A stretch of DNA of 15,375 nucleotides from Candidatus Treponema excrementipullorum (GTDB taxonomy: Bacteria; Spirochaetota; Spirochaetia; Treponematales; Treponemataceae). This document shows, piece by piece, positions 1 to 6,213 of the stretch (within the stretch, counting starts at the first letter, position 1; each line of letters starts with the position of its first letter). The notes under the pieces were generated by a model. The model was given only the letters and a program-made list of their open reading frames with translations. It did no database searches and was not told where the DNA came from. A program made the position numbers and the translations under genes. The stretch lies in NCBI GenBank assembly GCA_018883625.1, contig JAHLFV010000173.1, positions 1 to 15,375 of the forward strand, read 5' to 3'.

Positions 1-371
1 ATATATTTTTCTATCCGCTTATCGGATAAAACATACTGAAAAACAAAAGACATTACCGTTACAAGTACCCAACACATAACGGCACATACATCCGCAATGT
101 GGGACGTGGGATTTCCTCCAATTCTGCGCAATACAAAGGAAATCAACAGGATAAAGGGTAAATACTGATATAATTTTTTTACAACGGGAATTCTGTTATA
201 ACCTTTTTTTTTCACGGAAAAAACATATTGAAAATAAAACAGAATGCCGGCAAAAATCAAAACAAGAGGCATGGCCAAAAGAGAAATATCAAAGGCAAAA
301 GAAATGTGCAACAAAGCATAAAGCAAAGAAAATACACAGGTACCGTAAAGAAAAATTGTATACATGGTCAT
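1..371 (-). CDS. Multi-pass membrane protein, N-terminal part (runs off the left edge)
   Basis: An uninterrupted minus-strand frame of 123 codons starts at the ATG at 371-369 and leaves the window at base 1, so the C-terminus is unseen. The translation is strongly hydrophobic, with likely membrane segments near residues 4-24, 27-50, 70-82 and 91-115. Between segments two and three is a short basic loop (SVKKKGYNRIPVVKK); another charged stretch (SDKRIEKY) follows segment four. This pattern is typical of an inner-membrane protein. A TATATT hexamer ends 7 bases before the ATG and there is no Shine-Dalgarno, so the message may be leaderless; a second ATG lies at 365-363. I do not recognise the family. 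The divergent Hpt gene makes a sensor-kinase input domain one possibility, but no kinase motif lies inside the window. The competing plus-strand frame is lysine- and asparagine-rich and looks like its shadow. Confidence 0.7.
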   Translation of the reverse strand, partial: MTMYTIFLYGTCVFSLLYALLHISFAFDISLLAMPLVLIFAGILFYFQYVFSVKKKGYNRIPVVKKLYQYLPFILLISFVLRRIGGNPTSHIADVCAVMCWVLVTVMSFVFQYVLSDKRIEKY

Positions 372-416
372 TGCTCTAATATAGCAAAAAAAAATAAAAT
401 AGACTATAATGTTCCT
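372..416. promoter_or_regulatory. Compact divergent promoter region between the membrane protein and Hpt genes
   Basis: Only 45 bases separate two divergent starts. TATATT lies on the minus strand at 383-378, with 6 bases before the ATG at 371. TATAAT lies on the plus strand at 405-410, with 6 bases before the ATG at 417. Neither start has a Shine-Dalgarno and neither hexamer has a convincing -35 partner. If both are true -10 boxes, both transcripts would begin at or next to the start codon. This is inference from sequence and spacing only. Confidence 0.45.
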
Positions 417-788
417 ATGGAAAATACGGAAAAGACTTTGGTTGACTTGAAAGAAGCTTTGCAGCGTCTTGATAACGATATGAGTTTGTTCAATACTTTG
501 GCAGACATGTTTTTACAGGATACAAGCTGTACTCCCGAAAAGATTCGGGAACTAGAACGGACCGCCAGGAACAAAAATCCTCAGGCTATGGAAGAAGCCG
601 GAAAATGTATTCACCGGTTAAAGGGTGCCGCCCGGCAGCTCAGTGCCAATCCTTTGGCAGAAAAAGCTCAACAGTTGGAAGACATTTTTCGTCAAAAGGC
701 AGAGGGCGATACAAGCGTCCTTACAGAAGAACTAATCGATTTGTATGAATCAACTGTCAGTTTTTTACGCAATTTACAAAAAGCATAA
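417..788 (+). CDS. Hpt-domain histidine phosphotransfer protein
   Basis: A 123-residue protein with the Hpt signature HRLKGAA; His66 is the expected phospho-accepting residue in a four-helix bundle. Such proteins shuttle phosphate between receiver domains in cytoplasmic phosphorelays. The protein is almost all helix-forming and acidic, with no signal peptide, membrane segment or other domain, so it looks like a free-standing Hpt module. I chose ATG 417 over the upstream in-frame ATG at 228: residues before 417 are low-complexity Lys/Asn-rich and antisense to a better frame, and TATAAT at 405-410 sits directly before 417. The 3' end overlaps the start of the FliL-like lipoprotein gene by 44 bases, suggesting co-transcription. 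The partner kinase and receiver are not visible here. Confidence 0.85.
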   Translation: MENTEKTLVDLKEALQRLDNDMSLFNTLADMFLQDTSCTPEKIRELERTARNKNPQAMEEAGKCIHRLKGAARQLSANPLAEKAQQLEDIFRQKAEGDTSVLTEELIDLYESTVSFLRNLQKA

Positions 789-1215
789 TATACACTACTG
801 GATCAAAGGAGTTTTTTCCCTTTTACTCGTATCTATGTTGCTAGGCTGTTTTGCAAAAAAACAAGCTCAGGAGGATGCCGTTCTCCAACAAAACACTATG
901 GAGCGGGACTTATCTTGGGTTTCGTTAAGCAAAATCACTGCCAACAGTGCAGATCTTCAATCAGTGCCCCTCATCCTTGAAGTTTCATTAGGTTACAGCA
1001 CAGAATCTCTTGCAGCTTCAGAAGAAATAAGATCCAAAACCATAGAAATAAAAGATTTGATCAGATCTTACTTTTCCCAAAAGTCTGTTAAAGATATAAA
1101 ACCTCAGTGGCAAGACAGATATAGGCTCGAAATCAGAGATTCTATCAATACCAAAATCCTTAAAAAATCAAAAATCAGCGATATTAGATTTGATACATTA
1201 GAAGTGCTCCAGTAA
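745..1215 (+). CDS. FliL-like predicted lipoprotein
   Basis: A 156-residue protein. A long basic N-region is followed by a hydrophobic stretch ending in the lipobox LLGC, with Cys35 the predicted lipidation site, so it is probably a membrane-anchored periplasmic lipoprotein. The C-terminal half (residues about 90-156) resembles the FliL C-terminal domain: a hydrophobic strand, a helix with Arg/Lys-Asp-Leu-Ile, then an L-E-I-R-D-S-I-N helix and a final I-x-x-I-R-F-D-T strand. FliL proteins modulate stator function at the flagellar motor, and spirochaetes carry periplasmic flagella. Classical FliL has an N-terminal transmembrane helix; here a lipid anchor seems to replace it. The start is uncertain: ATG 745 lies inside the Hpt gene without a clear Shine-Dalgarno, but no other ATG, GTG or TTG precedes the lipobox except one directly before it. 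The 3' end overlaps tatD convergently by 18 bases. Confidence 0.65.
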   Translation: MNQLSVFYAIYKKHNIHYWIKGVFSLLLVSMLLGCFAKKQAQEDAVLQQNTMERDLSWVSLSKITANSADLQSVPLILEVSLGYSTESLAASEEIRSKTIEIKDLIRSYFSQKSVKDIKPQWQDRYRLEIRDSINTKILKKSKISDIRFDTLEVLQ

Positions 1216-1944
1216 GGCTCTTTTGAAATTATTTTCAACTATCGGAATAAGCTCTTTTATGGGATACTCCAACACAGTGGCAGCTTTTTGATACACAAGG
1301 AAAATATCCTCAGGCGGAGTTTCCTTTTGGTGTTTTAATGTTTGATAGGGAGCATCGGTCTCCAAGAGGATCAATTCCAAAGGTAGTTCCTTTAAACAAC
1401 CTATGCTTTGTTTTCTGCCTTTTATCAATTCTTTGCCGAAGGAAAAATATCCCTGTACTCCCCGCTTGAACAACGATTGTGCTTCTGTAGTAGAACCGGG
1501 AAAAGCATGAAAAATAACTGCCGGTAATTTTTTCAATAGCTGCGTATAACCGAAAAGCTCGTTCATAGCCCGGCGGCAGTGGATAACCAGAGGTATACTG
1601 TGCTTTACCGCCAACTCTAGCTGCATAGTCCATACCTCTTTTTGTTGTTCCAAAGAAGAGATAAAATCCGGCGTAAATAAATCAAAACCACATTCCCCTA
1701 TGGCTTTGACTCTTTTTTGAATTACTAATTCTTCCAAAAAGGGATACAAATCTTTGTCGGGATTTTGCGGATGAATACCGTAAGCCGGTACCACATTGTG
1801 GTACTTGTTCAAAGCTTTTTCTACCGCTGCAAATTCATGGGGACTGTGAGCGCAGGAACAAACATAGGTGTTCTCTGCCGGTATCCAAGAAGAAAAATCT
1901 CCAATATGTACATGGGCATCTATATAAAGTTGCTGAGACTTCAT
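1198..1944 (-). CDS. TatD-family metal-dependent hydrolase (putative DNase)
   Basis: A 248-residue protein, close to the usual 250-265 for TatD. Metal-site motifs are in order: DAHVH (His11, His13), GECGFD (Glu84), VIHCR (His122), FHAF (His146) and LETDAP (Asp197). TatD proteins are TIM-barrel, divalent-metal enzymes with DNase or 3'-exonuclease activity linked to repair and nucleic-acid turnover; several paralogues exist per genome, so the exact substrate is unknown. The strand around Glu84 reads ECGFD rather than the commoner EIGLD, and the protein is slightly short, so a divergent paralogue is possible. The ATG at 1944 has a GAGGCGG 12 bases upstream, which is far for a Shine-Dalgarno, and a TATTAG at 1956-1951 that could be a -10 box. 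The gene stands alone on its strand. Confidence 0.88.
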   Translation of the reverse strand: MKSQQLYIDAHVHIGDFSSWIPAENTYVCSCAHSPHEFAAVEKALNKYHNVVPAYGIHPQNPDKDLYPFLEELVIQKRVKAIGECGFDLFTPDFISSLEQQKEVWTMQLELAVKHSIPLVIHCRRAMNELFGYTQLLKKLPAVIFHAFPGSTTEAQSLFKRGVQGYFSFGKELIKGRKQSIGCLKELPLELILLETDAPYQTLKHQKETPPEDIFLVYQKAATVLEYPIKELIPIVENNFKRALLEHF

Positions 1945-2011
1945 AAATAGCTAATACCGCCTCTTTTTTTACCGAAAATAGTAGTACCGTGACAATACTG
2001 GGAGGTAACAC

Positions 2012-2227
2012 ATGGATTTTTATAAAATAAAAAGCACAAACCCAGCTGATTATATGACAATCGTCAGAGAAATGGAAGACGGTTTTATCGTAAAAATAGT
2101 ACGGGACAGAGACGGCTATGAAGAAGTTATTACTGATTTTTTGAGTAAAACATTATTTGAAAGTTGTCTGCGAACGGGATATATAGAAAAAGTTACTTCA
2201 GTCAGAAAGTTAGCTGTAAACGCATAA
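2012..2227 (+). CDS. Conserved-looking small protein of unknown function (71 aa)
   Basis: A short, well-formed gene with a strong Shine-Dalgarno (GGGAGGT) 5 bases before ATG 2012. The product is a soluble, charged polypeptide that reads like alternating short strands and helices (IVREMEDGFIVKIVRDRDGY, then a helix FLSKTLFESCLRTGYI). There is no signal peptide, membrane segment or recognisable catalytic motif. It ends 12 bases before the convergent end of the glycosyltransferase gene. I do not recognise the family. The balanced composition and good ribosome site argue that it is a real gene and not a chance frame; single-domain size suggests a small binding or regulatory protein, but that is a guess. 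Confidence 0.7.
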   Translation: MDFYKIKSTNPADYMTIVREMEDGFIVKIVRDRDGYEEVITDFLSKTLFESCLRTGYIEKVTSVRKLAVNA

Positions 2228-2239
2228 CAAAGCACAACA

Positions 2240-3742
2240 TTACTCTAAAAAGTGAATAAGGCGGATGATTTTTAATCCGTCAAACCAACAATGAAAGGCT
2301 CTTTGAAGTTGTTCTGTTTTTTTGTTGTTGGCTAGCAGTTTATCCCAAGCAGAAAAAAATTTTTCTCTTTCCAAAAAGGGATAGATACCTTCTTGTGTTT
2401 TTTTTAGCTCATTTTCCAAAAGAGAGCCGGAAAGAGGAGTTTTGCAATATTCTTCCATTACTTCGATAAATTTTTTTATAGCATCGTAAATCCAGTGGGG
2501 ATATACAGTAAATTCCTTTATGGTTCTCTCCCCTTCACATATTTTCTTTACAGCTCTGCCTGTTCCGAAAGGTACTCGTAGTGAAATGCGGCAGGAAGGA
2601 TGGACGGTTGTATGTAATATACCCGGTGCTGTTCCTAAAATTTTTGTCAAAGACTGCAAAAAATAAAAGTCCTCTCCCGCATTTTTGGTGTTCATACCTC
2701 CGCAAGAAATATATGCATCCCGAGAACACACTATAGTGGGACCTAAAGCCACGCTGTAATAAGGAGTCTTACACAACTTCAGTTGTTCACTGTGCTCCTT
2801 TAAGTAGTGTTCGTAGATTTTAATAGCCTCTGTTTCTTCTGGACTTTCTGATTTTTGATGAGAGAAATCCGTGACCCAAGCTCTGATTGTTTTTGCCCCT
2901 CTACTGTTTACTACCACTGTTGCGCATTCCTGCAAGCAGGAAATATATGATTTTTCTACCAGTGTATCCCCATCCAAACAAGCCAAAATTTCTGCTCCCT
3001 GTTCCAAGGCAAAGTCCATTCCTATTTTTCTGGCATATCCTACTCCCATGTCAGAAGGAATTTCATAACCGGCAGAACTACAATCTATCAGAGTGAGAGA
3101 CAGCGCCTGGGAATTACACAGTAACCGTCTCTCTGTAATGTGCCGTTGCAGTTTTTTTAAATATGTTATCGTTCTGCAATTATTTTCCCTGACCTTTTCG
3201 CTGTCTTCCTTTTTGTTGTTGACGACACATAGTATCCATACAGGATAGTTTCTGTTACAACTTTCAAAGGACTGTAAGAGGGAATCCATAGTGGCAGTTA
3301 TGTAGTCAAATTCATCATAGAGGGGAATAACAACTGCAATGGTGCCCCTTAGATGTTCCTGTGCCTTTTTTCGGGAGATATTTCCCAGTCCCGGTGGGCT
3401 GATATGCGGTTTGTCCGACGGACTACTATTTTTAATGTCCGGCGGACTATTATGCGGTTTGTCCGGCGGACTACTATTTTTAATGTCCGGCGGACTATTA
3501 TACGGTTTGTCCGACGGACTATTATGCGGTTTGTCCGACGGACTATTATGTGGTTTGTCCGGCGGACTACTATTTTTAATGTCCGACGGACTATTATGCG
3601 GTTTGTCCGGCGGACTACTATTTTTAATGTCCGGCGGACATATATTCCCGCTGTCCGACAGCCATATATCCCCAATGTCTGATACAATATACTGCTGAGT
3701 TACACCATGTTTTTTTAAATAAGTATCAAGGGGATTATGCAT
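2240..3742 (-). CDS. Family-2-like (GT-A) glycosyltransferase with an N-terminal octapeptide-repeat tail
   Basis: A 500-residue protein in three parts. Residues 1-20 are a short leader. Residues 21-124 are thirteen consecutive 8-residue units of the form [S/P]-D-x-x-N-x-x-P, mainly DIKNSSP and DKPHNSP types. The catalytic GT-A domain starts near residue 133: VVIPLYDE (138-144) is the nucleotide-sugar strand, CLDGDT (Asp257, Asp259) the metal-binding DxD-type motif, and GGMN..AGEDF (Glu357, Asp358) the usual acceptor/catalytic region. There are no membrane segments, so it is probably cytoplasmic or peripheral; donor and acceptor are unknown. It begins 5 bases after the miaA stop with no clear Shine-Dalgarno, so translation is probably coupled. 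The repeat tail is proline- and serine-rich, probably disordered, and could serve as a flexible tether. The domain call is firm; the biological role is open. Confidence 0.8.
   Translation of the reverse strand: MHNPLDTYLKKHGVTQQYIVSDIGDIWLSDSGNICPPDIKNSSPPDKPHNSPSDIKNSSPPDKPHNSPSDKPHNSPSDKPYNSPPDIKNSSPPDKPHNSPPDIKNSSPSDKPHISPPGLGNISRKKAQEHLRGTIAVVIPLYDEFDYITATMDSLLQSFESCNRNYPVWILCVVNNKKEDSEKVRENNCRTITYLKKLQRHITERRLLCNSQALSLTLIDCSSAGYEIPSDMGVGYARKIGMDFALEQGAEILACLDGDTLVEKSYISCLQECATVVVNSRGAKTIRAWVTDFSHQKSESPEETEAIKIYEHYLKEHSEQLKLCKTPYYSVALGPTIVCSRDAYISCGGMNTKNAGEDFYFLQSLTKILGTAPGILHTTVHPSCRISLRVPFGTGRAVKKICEGERTIKEFTVYPHWIYDAIKKFIEVMEEYCKTPLSGSLLENELKKTQEGIYPFLEREKFFSAWDKLLANNKKTEQLQRAFHCWFDGLKIIRLIHFLE
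3395..3682. repeat. 24-bp tandem repeat with palindromic core, inside the glycosyltransferase gene
   Basis: The 11-mer GTCCGNCGGAC (5-bp arms, one central base) occurs ten times at exact 24-bp spacing, starting at 3413, 3437, 3461, 3485, 3509, 3533, 3557, 3581, 3605 and 3629. Degenerate copies continue the phase at 3389, 3653 and 3677. The 13 spacer bases are of two kinds, one containing TATTTTTAAT and one containing TATGCGGTTT, partly alternating to give a 48-bp higher-order period. Because 24 is a multiple of three, copy-number change keeps the gene in frame. The palindrome centre (C or T on the coding strand) decides Pro or Ser at one repeat position. The same property leaves other frames of both strands open across the tract, which yields spurious ORFs. 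Confidence 0.95.
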
Positions 3743-3747
3743 TTTAA

Positions 3748-4701
3748 CTACAAATTCAGGGTTTTAATACAGCGTAAAGCCTCTTCCACTCGCTGCTCTT
3801 TTGTACCCGGGGTCAACCAGTGAATTTTTACACCTTTTCGTTCCATACCCCGGAACCAGGTTTCCTGCCGTTTTGCGAATTGTCCAATGGCAATAAACAG
3901 TTGATTGAACAATTCCTGCTCCGTAGCAATTTTATTTTGCAAAAACAGAGATATAAAACGGTACTCTAATCCCAACCGTTCCAGTTGTTCCCAGGAAATC
4001 CCCTTATCATGAATAGACTGCACCTCTTCGATCATGCCCTCTTTTAAGCGGCTCCTCAGACGCAGTTTTATCCGTTTTCGCAGTTCTTCCCGGGGAAAGG
4101 TTGTTCCAAAAATTACGGGAGAAATGTGGGGGCGATTCATATTCTCCTTTTGAGGATTTTTTCCTTGCTCTTGAGAATACAAAGCTATTTCAATAGCCCT
4201 CAACAATCTGTGACGTTCTTCCGTATCGGTGTGATTGTGTAATACCCCATTCCGTAGACTCTTCAGTATTTCCGTCAATTCTTCCATGGATTTTCCCGCC
4301 AGTTCTTGACGCAACTGATAATTTGTAGGTACTTGTACTAAATCGTAGCCTCTGATGAGAGCATCCACATACATGCCGGTACCACCTACAATAACGGGTA
4401 ATTTATTATGGCTTTGTATCAAAGAAAAAGCCTCATAAGCATCTCTTTGAAAACTGTACACATTGTATTCTTCCGGCAAGGACACCACGTCTATCAGATG
4501 ATAAGACACTGTTTTAACACTTCCGTCCGCTTCCGCAAGTGTAAATTCATTCAAATCTTTACCGCTACCGATATCCAAACCCCGGTACACCTGACGAGAA
4601 TCTGCAGAAATGATTTCTCCATCCAACAAAGAAGCTAACTGTACAGCCACCGCCGTTTTTCCACAGGCTGTAGGACCTAAAAGTACCAACGAATTGTACA
4701 T
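3748..4701 (-). CDS. miaA: tRNA dimethylallyltransferase MiaA
   Basis: A 317-residue enzyme, matching the usual 300-320. It transfers a dimethylallyl group to N6 of adenosine-37 in tRNAs that read codons starting with U, the step before MiaB thiomethylation. Visible motifs are the P-loop GPTACGKT (residues 9-16), SADSRQVYRGLDIGSGKD (34-49) with the DS-x-Q substrate-binding residues, and VGGTGMY in the first half. GSGKD replaces the commoner GTAKP, a variant I associate with a subset of MiaA proteins. I chose ATG 4701 because GGAGGGG lies just upstream and the P-loop then sits at residue 9; an earlier in-frame ATG at 4734 would overlap the upstream gene. It starts 8 bases after the RlmI-type gene stops and runs into the glycosyltransferase gene, so the three look like one operon. 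Confidence 0.93.
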   Translation of the reverse strand: MYNSLVLLGPTACGKTAVAVQLASLLDGEIISADSRQVYRGLDIGSGKDLNEFTLAEADGSVKTVSYHLIDVVSLPEEYNVYSFQRDAYEAFSLIQSHNKLPVIVGGTGMYVDALIRGYDLVQVPTNYQLRQELAGKSMEELTEILKSLRNGVLHNHTDTEERHRLLRAIEIALYSQEQGKNPQKENMNRPHISPVIFGTTFPREELRKRIKLRLRSRLKEGMIEEVQSIHDKGISWEQLERLGLEYRFISLFLQNKIATEQELFNQLFIAIGQFAKRQETWFRGMERKGVKIHWLTPGTKEQRVEEALRCIKTLNL

Positions 4702-4709
4702 CACCCCTC

Positions 4710-6008
4710 CTACAGTACCCGCAGTACAGCACATTTAAGGTATTCTCCCCGATCATACCCCATCAACTGGGGATGATCCGGTCCCGGTCCCCGTTTTTCA
4801 AGAATTTGCACAGAGCGGTGGGCATCTTGACCTGCATGGAGAAGCATTTCGTAAAAAGTAGCAGTGTCAAAAAAATGGGAACAGGAACAGGTAACCAATA
4901 AACCTCCGGGGGACAAAAGTTTCATAGCTGTCAAATTGATTTCTTTATACCCTCCGTATGCCTTTGTAATTTTACCGGCAGATTTCGCAAAAGCCGGAGG
5001 ATCTAATATAATAAGATCGAAGGTTTCACCTTTTTTTTCGTACTCCCGCAACAAGTCAAACACATCGGCACAAACAGCTTTCATAACAGTACCGGCTTTA
5101 TTTAGTCTGATATTTTCCTCTACCATCTCAATAGCTTCGGGAGATATATCCACAGAGATAACCTCTTTTGATCCGCCTTTTACGGCGTTTAATCCAAAAG
5201 CACCGGTATGGGTAAATGTATCTAAAACTCGACACCCCTTAGCTAAATCGGCAACCAAGCGACGATTATCTTTTTGATCAAGAAAATACCCGGTTTTTTG
5301 TCCCTTTTCCAAATCAACGGTTAGTAAAACACCGTTTTCCCGGATAACGATTTTCGGATCGTGGTCTCCCCCTATCCAGCCTTTTTTTTGCTCCAAACCT
5401 TCCAGTTCTCGGACGGCTACATCGCTTCTCTCATATATGCCGTAAGGATGACAGAGTTTTTCCAAAGCGGAAATAATTTCGCTACGAAAAACTTCAGCTG
5501 CCAGAGAAAGAAACTGCACAGACAGAAAAACCCGTCCTTCAATATCACGGTATCGGTCTGCAATAAAACCGGGGATAAAATCCGATTCACCAAAACAAAG
5601 TCGGTAAGAATCGCTTTTTGTATAGAACAAATACCGGATCTTCAAAGCCTCTTCTAACTTTTTTTCAAAAAATGCTACTGTTTCATTCTGCTGTCCTTGA
5701 AAATTTTCCCAAGAGGCACCTTCCCCGAACACTTTTTCTGCTTTATCTTTTGACAAAAAACGTACCGCAATCTTTGATTTTTTGTTTATTATACCTGTCC
5801 CCAAAAACAGCCCCGACTTTGAGTACACCTCTGCCGGAATTCCGTCAGGTAAAGAAAAATCTTCCCAAGAAGATTGCATTTGTTTACTCTGCACATACTT
5901 TACATAAAGAATTTCATTGTCGTAAACCCAAGGGGCTCCTTTTAGGATATCTATTTCTTCTTTTGCTTTTAAAAAAATTTTAGGAAACTTCATGCCTTTA
6001 TTTTCCAC
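4710..6008 (-). CDS. Class I rRNA large-subunit methyltransferase, RlmI-like (PUA + SAM domains)
   Basis: A protein of up to 432 residues. The N-terminus (about 8-95) looks like a PUA RNA-binding domain, with LKGAPWVYDNEI the typical opening. The Rossmann methyltransferase follows: GQKTGYFLDQKDNR (236-249), motif I VLDTFTHTGAFG (261-272), VDIS (286-289), LDPPAF (335-340) and TCSCSH (373-378). This set marks the RlmI/YccW group, which methylates a cytosine (m5C) of 23S rRNA. The family is firm; the target base is inferred. The start is either GTG 6008 or ATG 5993. I kept GTG because TATTAC lies 6 bases before it, as at other starts here, and neither codon has a normally spaced Shine-Dalgarno. 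The protein is longer than E. coli RlmI (about 396 residues), with extra residues around 40-55. First gene of an apparent operon with miaA. Confidence 0.87.
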   Translation of the reverse strand: MENKGMKFPKIFLKAKEEIDILKGAPWVYDNEILYVKYVQSKQMQSSWEDFSLPDGIPAEVYSKSGLFLGTGIINKKSKIAVRFLSKDKAEKVFGEGASWENFQGQQNETVAFFEKKLEEALKIRYLFYTKSDSYRLCFGESDFIPGFIADRYRDIEGRVFLSVQFLSLAAEVFRSEIISALEKLCHPYGIYERSDVAVRELEGLEQKKGWIGGDHDPKIVIRENGVLLTVDLEKGQKTGYFLDQKDNRRLVADLAKGCRVLDTFTHTGAFGLNAVKGGSKEVISVDISPEAIEMVEENIRLNKAGTVMKAVCADVFDLLREYEKKGETFDLIILDPPAFAKSAGKITKAYGGYKEINLTAMKLLSPGGLLVTCSCSHFFDTATFYEMLLHAGQDAHRSVQILEKRGPGPDHPQLMGYDRGEYLKCAVLRVL

Positions 6009-6064
6009 ATTGAAGTAATAAATGCAAGAGGTAAAACCAAAAGAAAGAGAAAGGTTTCAAAAAT

Positions 6065-6113
6065 CAAAGAAAAAGCTGCCCCCAGTGCACCTAAAGACAC
6101 CTAGGACAGCTTT
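6065..6113 (-). terminator. Intrinsic terminator downstream of clpB
   Basis: On the minus strand AAAGCTGTCC (6113-6104) pairs with GGGCAGCTTT (6081-6072), a 10-bp stem with one G-U pair and a 22-base loop. It is followed by a T-rich tail (TTTTTCTTTGATTTTT). It lies about 100 bases past the clpB stop and before the RlmI-like gene, so it probably separates the two transcription units. Confidence 0.65.
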
Positions 6114-6213
6114 AGTTCAGTACCATTGCGCAGACAAAGAATTATCTTGGCTTACACAGCCATTTTTGAGTCTGCCTGCTGTTATAAGCCGGCAAACCCA
6201 AAAGTGGTTTCAC

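Noticed and set aside
228..416. Upstream extension of the Hpt protein from ATG 228
   Set aside because: The 63 extra residues are Lys/Asn/Gln-rich low complexity, antisense to a convincing hydrophobic frame, and lie before a TATAAT that abuts ATG 417.
801..835. AAAGGAG as ribosome site for the FliL-like lipoprotein
   Set aside because: No start codon lies at a usable distance; the next in-frame ATG (835) falls inside the signal peptide, directly before the lipobox.
3389..3687. CRISPR array
   Set aside because: The 24-bp period has almost no variable spacer; the spacers are only two recurring sequences and the tract is coding.
3339..3698. Plus-strand and alternative-frame ORFs across the repeat tract (Gly/Leu-rich and Arg/Thr-rich repeats)
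   Set aside because: They follow automatically from a 24-bp repeat whose copies lack stops; they contain nothing but the repeat, while the minus-strand frame continues into a real enzyme domain.
4702..4734. MiaA start at ATG 4734
   Set aside because: It adds 11 residues overlapping the upstream gene; ATG 4701 has a strong Shine-Dalgarno and the expected distance to the P-loop.
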